Translations under genes and position numbers: made by a program
NCBI GenBank assembly: GCA_932521035.1
Contig: OW051493.1
Span: forward strand, 10,314,001-10,378,000
Source: Oscheius dolichura
Lineage: Eukaryota; Nematoda; Chromadorea; Rhabditida; Rhabditidae
Length of the DNA: 64,000 nt
Direction: 5' to 3'
Shown here: positions 14,051 through 23,188 of the stretch, one piece after another
How the letters are laid out: the number at the start of each line of letters is the position of its first letter
Position numbering within the stretch: position 1 is the stretch's first letter
The notes under the pieces: model-generated
Told to the model about the DNA's origin: nothing
What the model saw: the letters and a program-made list of their open reading frames with translations, nothing else
Databases searched by the model: none

Positions 14051-14186
14051 TCACCGTAGACCCTCTACAGCACCATAAATCAGACACGACAGCGCCTGGC
14101 CCACTGACAAGTGTCTTTTCAACTTTGCCGACCTAGATTCCACTTCAAGTTTCAGTTTCTCCAGTGAAAGTGATGATTCAAAATTC
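14051..14186 (-). CDS. Possible last exon of an unrecognised minus-strand gene
   Basis: On the minus strand a TTGTTTAG acceptor is followed by an open frame of 44 residues that looks helical and charged (SLSLEKLKLEVESRSAKLKR, then a hydrophobic patch and AVEGLR) and then TGA. An AATAAA on the same strand near 13860 would make its transcript overlap the WBP11 3' end. I could not connect an upstream exon by phase, and no family is evident. It may be a real convergent gene or chance. Confidence 0.3.
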
Positions 14187-14425
14187 CTAAACAATTAGTC
14201 TAAAGAATATTTTATTATATTCTGTCGGCCTGGCAGACGTCTGTTTTTTAGGTAAGATTTGTTGGAAAATAGGCGGGTTTTCTCTGGAAAGACCACCAAT
14301 TTCTTGAAGAATACCTCATTTTCAAGGCAATAAACGATAATGGCTAGTTTTTCAAGCTGGTTTTACCTCACACAACGGGTTATCATTTATAGGAAGTGTT
14401 AGTCTACCTCACTGCTTCCTCAAAA

Positions 14426-16163
14426 ATGTTCCTGGCTGTCCTGCTCACCCTATTTCAAGCAGTTTACAACCAGGATCGGCTGCTACTTGCTCAAGTCGTA
14501 GGTTTTTGCCAAATTTCTTGTTTATTTCCCCAATTTGCCGAATAGAACCGATTCAGATCTTCCGTCACGGGGCGCGGGCCCCCATCTCCGGTTTTACATC
14601 GGAAGAATCTAGGAATCACTTCTTTAGAGGACCGGGAGAGCTAACAGATGTTTTTAAGCTACTAAAATTTTATTAAAATAAGTTTAGCAAGGGATAAAGC
14701 AGTCGTACGACCTGGGAAAGGCTCTACGTGTCCGGTTAGTGGATAACGGCTTCCTAGACAGGCGATACATCCCCTCGCAGGTGATTTTCTTCTAATTTTT
14801 GGCAATAGCAGCCTTTTAGGTCTCCTTCAGGAGCAGTGCAAAGACACGATGTCTTACGACAGCCGCGGCCGTAGGCAGCGCAATGTTTGACCCCGCTCCA
14901 GCGGGTTGTCCGACGACCGTGGCGGTTCAGACTCTTCCTATTCAGAGTGACTACGTGAGGGACTATCCAAACTAAAAAAAAGACAAATTTCAGTTATGTT
15001 TTCCCCAGACACCACCAAAATTACTGGCAGAACTATTCCACTCGGCTGGAATAGGAATGCTCGGCCATAAAACAATGGTTAGTTCAAGAAATGCAGGAGT
15101 CACAGTTAGACAGCCGAGTCGTTGTGGCTCCTTTGATGCGGTCGCACCACAGTTAGACAGCTGTGTCGCTGTGGTGCTCTAAATTGTAAGGAAAAGAGGG
15201 AATTTTAGGAAGACTTGATGAACTACACCTTGGAGAAGGAGTCCCTAAATTCTACACATTTTAATGAATCAGAAAGGATCAATATGGTTGAAACATTGCC
15301 GCTAGAGGTGAGAATTCTCTCTCCCTCTCTTCAATTCAGTTTTTCAGAGAAATATGGGCCTGGTAGTCCCCAGCTGGTTTGACGACGATGCCGAGAAGGA
15401 AGCTCTCTACCTCATTCATCATGTAACAGAACATTTTATAAGGGAAATTGGCATTTAGGCGATGTCTTTCATTACCGGAACGGGTGCCTTCAAAAATCCA
15501 AAATGGATCCGCTGCCGGACGGGGCTTCTCCTCCACACCGTTATGGAAAATATCCGACAGAGGATAGACTGTAGTAATAACATCATTAATGAAAACTGCC
15601 GGCTAATGCCCAAGTTTTTTGCATACTCCACGGTACCGTATCCTTCCTTTCCATTTCTAGAATTAATCCCAGCACGACTTTACCATCTCCTCTATTCTGA
15701 CCTCGTTGGGATTGTTCGAAGAGGCGCTACAGGGAGAATGCCCCCCATTCGCCGCTGCCATTCTGATTGAGCTTTGGAAACCAGGAGATGGGGGAGAACC
15801 GTATGTAAAGGTTTGTAGGGATGGACGGGAGAGAATCTTCGAACTGGAGAGTTCTCACTGGCTGAAAGGGAGGAGAAATGGCCCAAGAGCCTGAAATTAC
15901 CCTTCTGCCCGACTTGTTCCCCTTTATGTCTCGTTCAGCTCCTTTGGCGCCGCCCGGAGCACTCCTTCGTCCCTTTGACCTTCTTCGTGACAGGATGCAG
16001 CGATGAGAATTGCCCAGCGGCCAACTTCACCTCCTGTTGCAATGAGTACATCACCGCTGATCCCCGTCCAGAATGCGTATGCCCCTTGTACAAAGAACCT
16101 AACAATTTCTTCAGGGAATCGTGTCTTCCACTGCCAATCATCCCGTTAGAGCTTTCTTCTTAG
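14426..16163 (+). CDS. Histidine acid phosphatase, secreted or lysosomal, 3' end unresolved
   Basis: Hydrolyses phosphomonoesters through a phosphohistidine intermediate. Exons in phase: 14426-14501 (hydrophobic signal MFLAVLLTLFQAV), 14546-14649, 14688-14780, 14820-14954, 14994-15077, 15209-15307, 15348-15422, 15459-15632, and one starting at 15673. The catalytic RHGARAP, the FRSSAKTRCLTT segment and the acid motif HDFT are all present. In the last exon the frame YVKVCRDGRERIFELESSHW reaches a TGA at 15892. Family-like sequence (LKLPFCPTC, then a Cys-rich tail ending at TAG 16163) continues in another frame. Either a splice event was missed or the copy carries a frameshift. AATAAA follows at about 16203. 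Intron 5 holds two palindromic elements. Confidence 0.82.
15100..15175 (+). repeat. Palindromic element CCACAGTTAGACAGC, two copies
   Basis: Two tandem copies in the intron between exons 5 and 6 of the acid phosphatase. Each begins CACAGTTAGACAGC and closes with TCGYTGTGG. Confidence 0.85.
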
Positions 16164-16530
16164 TTTTTATTACTTTTTGGCTGCATTTGTTATAAAAGGG
16201 GTAATAAATGAAGGCTTTCCATTGTTTTCGGTGACAAGTGCGGGGTAGTTTTCTTATCTTTTGGATGATAACCTCTCCTGGTACCATTTGAAGTGGACAA
16301 TGGCTTTATCCACGAAAAAAGGAGAGATTTCCATATTTGAGATCGGATCGCTCCTTTGGGGCCTGGGAACTTTGGATTACGTCCATTTTAGACTATTCCT
16401 GCTCACAGTTCTTGGTAAATCAGTTCCTCTACTTCCGACTTCTTGCAATCACAAAGAATTGAGCGGATTAAAAAGATCACAAGCCCCCTTCAATTGACGG
16501 GAAGCTGCTGATAACGGTGTCACATCGACG

Positions 16531-16913
16531 ATGCGGGTTCTTTTCTTCTTGGTGACGTTTGTCTCCCTCTCTATCCAATTTGAAGGTTATCCTCCACTTC
16601 TTGGTTACTGTAGAAATGAGATTCAGATCCCTGTGCCGGTTGTAACCTCCCCACCGTCCTCCCTTCCGGTGCCTCTTCCCTCTGCGGAGACTTCCCCGCC
16701 CCCAGCCACCATTCCAGCATGTTGAGGTCATCCGATGCGACTGCCTGTTACCTGTCGATTACCGGCTGTGATCTGTACAATGTCATAGCTGGTGGTGTCT
16801 GCTACGTGGATAATTTCAACCTCAAGGCTCTTCTTTGTATCAATGGCACATTCTCCCTGCCTATTCCCAGTTCAGCCAGCTACATACCGGTTCATTCTAT
16901 TCGGTGCATTTAA
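16531..16913 (+). pseudogene. C6-like secreted protein, reading frame broken or incompletely resolved
   Basis: The first frame starts MRVLFFLVTFVSLS, a clear signal peptide, and runs into a Pro/Thr-rich stretch ending at TGA. From about 16719 another frame reads ATACYLSITGC ... ALLCINGTF ... HSIRC and stops at TAA, with AATAAA overlapping. This second part has the Cys spacing of its two neighbours and of the nematode C6 domain. I tested the GT donors in the first frame and none gives the phase needed to reach the second. It is either a damaged copy or has an exon I missed. Confidence 0.5.
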
Positions 16914-17081
16914 TAAAGCATGTTTTCGCAGTATTTTTGAGCGATTAACCCCATTTTTCGTCTTGTAATGAAAAGAAAGAAGTGAGCTGAATTGTCTCTG
17001 AATCTCATCATTAGCACCGGCGAGGCAAATTACTCTGCTATTCCCTTCACCACAGTGTCGAGGACACGGTTCCTCGTTGAA

Positions 17082-17486
17082 ATTAAAGTTCTTTTCGTCC
17101 TCATAGCCCTTGCTCTCATTGGCTACAGTCAAGCTCGGGGTATGTTCGTCCTTTTTATAAAGGGAGGAGCCACCCTTTTAGATGAGATGATTGTTTGTAG
17201 TCAATGTGAGTTTCCCGAGGTTTGGAACCACACCGAGAGTGCTGGCGGCTGCTCGGCCTTGCCCGCCTATATTGGAAATACCGTGATGATTCGACACGCT
17301 GAGAATGATTATTGCTTTTTGACGCTTGGAGGATGTCTATCTTTTGAATATCTGCTGACGGACGGCACGTGCGTAGAGTCCTCCCCAATCAGACCTCATT
17401 TTTGTATGGGGGCCACTAGCTGCTCTTTTCAATACACTCTTGATATTGGTATTGTAAAGGTTAGATGCCGCCAAGAAGCCGTGTAA
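17082..17486 (+). CDS. C6-like secreted protein whose start codon appears lost
   Basis: Exons 17082-17139 and 17182-17486 close in phase through a 42-base intron. The first exon reads KVLFVLIALALIGYSQAR, an ideal signal peptide, but the codon where Met is expected is ATT (17082-17084). No ATG lies in frame nearby. The mature part has Cys at VCSQC, GGCSAL, DYCFLTLGGC, GTC, HFC, TSC and VRC, resembling the nematode C6 domain (CxxLxLxC ... C ... VxC). The stop is followed by AAATAAATG. It may be a pseudogene, may use a non-AUG start, or may have an upstream exon I cannot see. Function is unknown; C6 proteins are extracellular. Confidence 0.55.
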   Translation: MKVLFVLIALALIGYSQARGMFVLFIKGGATLLDEMIVCSQCEFPEVWNHTESAGGCSALPAYIGNTVMIRHAENDYCFLTLGGCLSFEYLLTDGTCVESSPIRPHFCMGATSCSFQYTLDIGIVKVRCRQEAV

Positions 17487-17537
17487 TTCCAAATAAATGC
17501 ACTTGTATCTTATCGCTCTGGTTGGTCGAAATTCAGC

Positions 17538-17568
17538 GCCACAGTTAGACAGCCGTGTCGATGTGGCT
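17538..17568 (+). repeat. Palindromic element CCACAGTTAGACAGC
   Basis: GCCACAGTTAGACAGCC followed by GTGTCGATGTGGC. Intergenic, between the second and third C6-like genes. Confidence 0.85.
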
Positions 17569-17652
17569 CTTTTCAGAATCGCCATTTCGCTGGTTGAAAG
17601 AAGAGCCGAATACCATTTTTAGACATCAAACACATCATTTATTGTTTTATAA

Positions 17653-17960
17653 TCACCAATTACAACGCACTCTAGTCACGCCGTCGGCTTGCTGATACTG
17701 TTCTCCCCATGTCCCGTTTACGCAATAATATACTATTGGAACGTTTGCATCCAAGTAGAGGCAGCTACCATCGATCAGTTCAGCATCTAACCCTCTGCTG
17801 CCGGACACTACCAGGGTGCACTCTCCAGTGGCGATATTGCCCTGCTTGAACATAGCCACACGACTAACTGACGTCTGGTCAGCGTCGAAGCATTGATTGG
17901 CCGGGTAGACTTCGCCGGTTGGGATGAGAGACGGAACTGTGCACAAAGCGTGTCCTGACT
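17653..17960 (-). CDS. C6-like secreted protein, divergent third copy, 3' exon
   Basis: On the minus strand the frame ALCTVPSLIPTGEVYPANQC ... GECTLVVSG ... GSCLYL ... YYCVNGTW ... VTRVRCNW ends at TGA, with AATAAA 15 bases later. The Cys positions and the CVNGTW and RVRC ends match the two neighbouring plus-strand genes. The exon probably starts after an AGTCAG acceptor at about 17960 in phase 1, the same phase as exon 2 of its neighbour. I could not find the signal-peptide exon upstream. Confidence 0.55.
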
Positions 17961-18462
17961 CTTGTCAGGAAAGGTCAATGAGCCCGCCTCCCAACAGGGC
18001 GCGCTATCTAGTCAGTCTGATAGTTGTATGGGTCAGACATTAGTGAGTACAGTTTTCTCTCCTATTATTGGAATTGATGCAGATATATAATAAATCCCCT
18101 TTCTCCTAAACGCCTCCATCTCATTAATGTCGTTCTATAGTTTGGACCATTCCACTGAACCACCCCGTCAGTCCATCTAGTGGCATATCCGAACCCCTAA
18201 TAGACCCAGGTTCAAACAAAGCGCACGGATCTAAACATATTTTATCCGAGGCTGAACTAACCTTCAGTTTGGCAGGAGACGAAGGGTAACATTTGGACGA
18301 GGAGAAGTAGATAGCTGAGGGTCGTCATTGTTCACTGGCTTTCAAAAGAATGTCTCTACTAATTGGCTTCCCACCAGCGGGGCATTTACAGTCGATTTTA
18401 AAGAGTTCTTCTTTTCGGAAGAAAAAACGGCTTTAGAGGACCACAAATTACATACAACTAGA

Positions 18463-18507
18463 ACCACAGCCAAGAGTCACAGCGACTCGGCTGTCTAACT
18501 GTGGCGC
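18463..18507 (-). repeat. Palindromic element, reverse orientation
   Basis: CCACAGCCAAGAGTCACAGC then GACTCGGCTGTCTAACTGTGG. It lies about 90 bases beyond the 3' end of the SLC17 gene. Confidence 0.8.
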
Positions 18508-18598
18508 CAGCCCAACCATCCCCCCAGCTAAAATACAATTTATTACAACCATATATGATATGTGCATCGGAGTATCACGAGTATTATGAAGAGGAATA

Positions 18599-21318
18599 TT
18601 ATATTAGAGACATGGAATCAGCTCTGAAGCTGTTTTTCAACGGCCTCAGGAATATTTCCCTCTCCTCGTCTCCTACAGTCAAGAGGATCTTCTTCTTCGG
18701 CGCTTCTTCGTCGCCCTCCTCGGCCACTGCTGCTTTCTCCTCTTCGCTCTTTGCAAATTCTTGTATCTCCCCTATAAAAACACTTTCTTTGGCCTTTCTC
18801 CTCCTTGTGATAACCTGATCCCCAAATCAGAAATTGAACTCCGCTCACAATACATAAAATGGAGGTAAACATGAGCATTCGGTTCCATTCTGCTGCCGTT
18901 CCCTGAAGGTTACGGTATTTTAACATTTCTATAAAAGATACCTTGGTAATTAAAGTATGAACAATAAACGGCGAAGTCAGTTGAGAAATCATGGAAAAGG
19001 CCTGAGAAATGGAAGTTAAAGTGGGGGTGTATTGCGGAGCCAGGGAGAGCAGCGACGTGTAGGCTCCACTGGTATGGCCACCCATGAACATATTCGATAT
19101 ACAGAAGAGGAGCAACGCCAGCCAGGCACGCTCACAATTGACGAATAACATCACAAAGAGAAGGGGGATAGCTACCCCAAATGTTGCTGAAATTTCAAAA
19201 TTGGAGGATTACTGTAATGGGAGACTTACGAAAACATTGGGAGAGCTTGACACCCTGCGTCGGGGTCAGGTACCCCCTTCTCTTTAGTTTATCCACTCCC
19301 AATCCCCAGATTACTTTAAAACTGAAGTTGAACATCATTGGAATGGAGGTAAAGGTTCCATTCTAAACAGATTCTTTAAAAATTCTTTTACTGTAGCTTA
19401 CAGCAATGAGTCCAAGGAGGAGGACTTGTTTGAAATAGGTCGGCAGGTAGGTCATCATGAACGTGGCAGCGATAGAGATGGCATAAGTGGCGAATAGATG
19501 GGACAAAAAAGCGGTATTCGTAGCCAGGGCGAGGAATGGCGGCCGGGGATGCTCGGCGCCTGGTTGGCGGCGGGGAACCGTCTTCAGGAGGTAGATTCTC
19601 TCCCTACGCATCATCCACTTGACTTGGGAGGGGCGGTTACGGGCAAAGGTCATCCATAGCCCGAGCCAGAGGAAGCCGAGAACAGCTGGAAGAGGATTTT
19701 TAGCATTTCTTTAGAGAAATCGTCAGTTTATTGGAAGAAATCAGTTCTTTCCCCCTGATAACTGGTTAGAAAAATTAGAAAACTTTCCGGGGAGATCCCG
19801 AGCGGAAGATCTCCCTTTTTATCACAATAAAAACGTTTTCAGAAGAGCCGCAGCAACACAGCTGTCTAACTGTGGCCGCAGCCAAAAGACGCGCCACAGC
19901 GACAGGGCTGTCTAACTGTGGCGGCACTTGTGAGAGGATTTTCTTACCAGAAAGATAGTAAACAGCTGGCCATCTGAACCTAGATGAACAGAGCCAGGCA
20001 GCAATGGGGTTTCCGATGAACATGGCTAACTGGTTTCCCGTCGTGAACAGAGCAACGGCTGTGCTCCTCTCCTCAACTGGGAACCAATTCCCGATCATTG
20101 TATTGATTGCCGGATAGACTAACGGCTCGGCCATGCCCAACATAAATCTCGCCCCGAAGGCTCCATAAAAACTGAACTGGGTCCTGGCCAAGATGGGCAA
20201 GAGTGCGTTGGCAAAGGCCTGTAATCAGCTGAGATAAAAGATCAACGAAGCGAGAGTGAGGGGAGAAAAATTGCAACGGATTCTGTTCTAGCCTACCTTG
20301 ATGGTCATTGATACGGCGAAGAGAATTCGTGGCGAGAAACGGTGAGAGAAGAGGATTGACGGGATTACGGTGGCCGTGGCACCCCAGAAACTGGCACTGA
20401 ACAGCCAATTTTGGGCACTTCTGTCCCATTCCAATGTTCCCTAAAAATGAGCCAGGGTAAAACGGGATCCAAAGAGACCAAATTCTTCATTTCCGGGTGA
20501 AATCATTCGAAAGGAGGTTATCAGCCGCCATAATTCTCTTTCAACAGTGAGATTATTTTAGGGGGAGGGAAAATAAACACTACAAAACACAAAAGAGAGA
20601 GAGAGAGAGAGACAAAGAGCTGGAGATGCACTTCCCTTCCCGAGCAACAGCGACACGGCTGTCTAACTGTGGCAGCGTGATGAAATTCCGAAAGGGTGGA
20701 CCCCACCCTCGTCTCTTTGTTCCCCAGGATCGCCTGATTCTCAGAATCCCCCTACTGATTGACACTATGGAGCTTTTCCGCTCCCTTATCAGTATTGGAT
20801 TAGTAGGCTGCTGTGTGAGCAAATTCCCAAAAACTTACGCCATAATCTATGTCCAACTTCTCTCCCGACTCTTTTTGACCACACGACGAAGAAATAACCG
20901 TGACATTTGTCAGCAAAGTTTGGTTCCTGTAAAGATTTTCTGATTTGAGAGGACGGAAGGAAAAAGGTAGGGAAACAGCCAGGCCCTAATCAGGATAGTT
21001 ATTCGGCCAAGACCTGGATTCGAAAAATCCCGGGCCTCCAGTCCATTCCCTAGCCGTAATTTTTGCTCGAGACCCCAACGTGGCGGGACCAAAAGAAGGG
21101 GACTCACTCCAAGTCTAGGTCCAAGTCATCCACTGCTGTATAATTAACCATACAAGTGATAGTAATCCCCAGATTCGTGTTCATATACTGTGAATTGAAC
21201 AGCCCAAACATGACCATCAGGAGGAGGTGAAGTCGCCGGGACTTCCATGTGAATAGAGCTAAAATTGAGGCTAGATCAGTAGCGACAAAAGAGACTTACG
21301 TGCGTGATGGAGGGACAT
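18599..21318 (-). CDS. SLC17-family anion transporter (sialin / vesicular glutamate type)
   Basis: Major-facilitator transporter of the SLC17 group, which moves organic anions or phosphate across plasma or vesicle membranes. Ten exons close to 531 residues: 21300-21318, 21108-21258, 20839-20926, 20297-20440, 19948-20218, 19402-19685, 19230-19362, 18942-19186, 18815-18902 and 18599-18771. TM1 leads to GITITCMVNYTA. A glycosylatable loop has NQT and NVT, then WDRSAQNWLFSASFWG. The family signature follows: FMLGMAEPLVYPAINTMIGN and EERSTAVALFTTGNQLA. Later helices include FMMTYLPTYFKQ. The C-terminal tail is acidic and Lys-rich. Exon 3 joins exon 4 in phase 0 across a 398-base intron that contains a palindromic element. 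The substrate cannot be told from the sequence. Confidence 0.9.
19848..19924 (-). repeat. Palindromic elements, two copies
   Basis: Two GCTGTCTAACTGTGG ends within 70 bases, in the SLC17 intron between 19686 and 19947. Confidence 0.85.
20644..20674 (-). repeat. Palindromic element
   Basis: CAACAGCGACACGGCTGTCT then AACTGTGGC. It lies in the 398-base intron of the SLC17 gene. Confidence 0.85.
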
Positions 21319-21858
21319 GATGGGGATGAAATGATAAGCAATTTTGAGCCAGATTTAGATAACGGGGAGGCGAGAAGGGGGAAGAGGAGCACCAGCTGAT
21401 GACAGGAAGAAGAACTCCCCGGGAGGAGAAGGAGGGGGACGACTGTACCCTAGGGGCGAAGGAGACTGTGGTCGAGTTATCTAGAAGGGAATACCATGTA
21501 TTCCGGTACGATAAACAGAGAGAGAGAGAGAGCAACACGTGAGTGGATTTTCTCCGAAGTGGAGAAAGTACCCCGTAAACAAAACAAGATAAGAGCGGGG
21601 AAATTTCAGTGAAAAGCAGTTCGGCATTCCTCGTGTTTGCATCTTTTGCTCCATAACGTAACGCAGGCAGAAAAAAAGTAGCAATTTCTTATCAGGGACC
21701 GGCAAATCTCTGATGTAGAATTTAGGAAGTGAGCTGTGTGCTCTGGGAAATCAGCAGACCGGCAGGTCCGCTTTAAAAATTATGAGCCAGGGCCCATCTC
21801 CTTCCCCGGCCCGAGAAATGGTCGCGGCGGGAAACTCCTGGTCATTTGGGACTAAAAA
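21319..21858. other. Intergenic: divergent 5' region
   Basis: Lies between the SLC17 start and the first F-box-type paralog and presumably holds both promoters. A short GAGAGAGAGAGA run sits at about 21518. I see no gene or clear site. Confidence 0.4.
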
Positions 21859-23188
21859 GTCCAATTTTTTAAAAAGTACCACAGTAACGTTGTTCAGAAT
21901 TTTCTGCCCTTTCAAACGGTGTTAAAATATCTCAAAGATTCAATTTTGCTCAAAAGTTATCGCCCTGAGAAGTCGGTAGACCAGGACATTCCCGCATTTC
22001 TCCCCCACTTTTTCCACCTGTGCCTAACGAGCCATAATCGACCCTCTGTTACACTGCAAGAAAATATTTGGGGAATGGAATACGCATGTAAATATATCGT
22101 AAGTTTGGAGTAAAAGAGCCACAGCCATACAGCTGTCTTACTGTGGCAACATCCATGGCTTGACGCCACAGTTAGACAGCTGTGTCGCTGTGGTCCGACC
22201 CCATCTTATGGTTATAGGTTTGGTCATACGGGAGTGACAAGAACCCAGCTCTTTCTTTGTTGTTTAAACATGCTCTCAAAAAAAACCTGAGTATCGGATA
22301 TGGAAAGAGGTATCAAACCAAATGGTTTCCTCTTGATCTATCTCGATGGAAGACTGACAAATTTCTCCGGCGAGAATTACGCGGTCATTGGCATGCGCTG
22401 TACTTGGAAGTAATAGCTCCCCCAGATTTAAATTTACATGGTTACAGATGCATGACGATACGGCTTGGACCGATAAGGAGACTTTGAACGACATAAAACA
22501 ATTTATAAATGAATACAAGTTGAATAACTGCTTCCTTAGGAGGAACACCCTTGCTTCATGGGATGAGCTCTGGAGCGTCCTTCAACCATCGGGGATAATT
22601 ACAAGATACCCGGAATCTTATTATTCTAAATGGGTGCCTTTCAACATCTTTAAGGTAAACCCATTGATCGGAAAAGGGTTGACCTCTTACAGAACCTAAA
22701 ATACCTTTCGCTTAAAAATGGAGAAAGGCTCAAGTACGAGAAACTGATGGAGGTGATCCCTCAACTGGAGGGCTTCTGTCTGACCGGGGTTTGTGACAGC
22801 GATCTCTATTCGTGTATTTTTGGATGCTGTTGACGTATTTTCTCGTATTGAATTCTAATTTTCCTGGTTTCTAGCTCTGGAAGGCGGGAGGATTACTCAA
22901 ACAGGGGATAATCCTCGCACGGTCGCCATATCCTCGGTCTTTTATTGAAGAATTGGAGAGGATGGGCGGGGAGATTCTTAATGGAAAGAAGAGGAACCAC
23001 TTGTTCGAGGAGTATCCAATGTTCACGGTAGAGATCACTGTAGACTGGAAAAGGGACAATTTCAGTCGTTTCTTGGGAATGGGGTGAGTATCCGGCTGGA
23101 GGAGAAGACTGGCACCACAATAGGTGTGGTTCTTATTCGAGCACCGATGATACTTTTTTATTCAGTTACCAAGAAGAATAATGAATGA
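21859..23188 (+). pseudogene. Tandem paralog A (nematode-specific, F-box-associated type), frameshifted
   Basis: Exons: an open frame from 21859 ending 22098, then 22218-22409, 22448-22654, 22693-22834, 22875-23027 and 23066-23188. From the second exon on it matches paralog B at 24.1-25.1 kb exon for exon. Shared blocks include LDLSRWK, RRELRGHWH, LEGFCLTG, LERMGGEILNGKK and EEYPMFT, and the last exon has VSIRLEE. Exon 4 is 142 bases against 144 in paralog B. The two missing bases near 22812 create an early TGA and put exon 5 out of frame. The first exon is doubtful because part of it recurs in a ribokinase intron. I do not recognise the family beyond its link to the F-box-like paralog. Function unknown. 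Confidence 0.6.
22118..22194. repeat. Palindromic elements, opposed pair
   Basis: One copy in reverse orientation (22118-22146) and one forward (22165-22194), both in intron 1 of tandem paralog A. Confidence 0.85.

Noticed and set aside
14030-14055. A 22-base intron that would extend the minus-strand frame
   Set aside because: It is shorter than any supported intron here (about 38 bases and up), so I kept the stop instead.
20690-20810. An extra SLC17 exon between 20441 and 20838
   Set aside because: Flanking exons join directly in phase 0 and give a family-like sequence. The candidate piece has no suitable donor and runs into a palindromic element.
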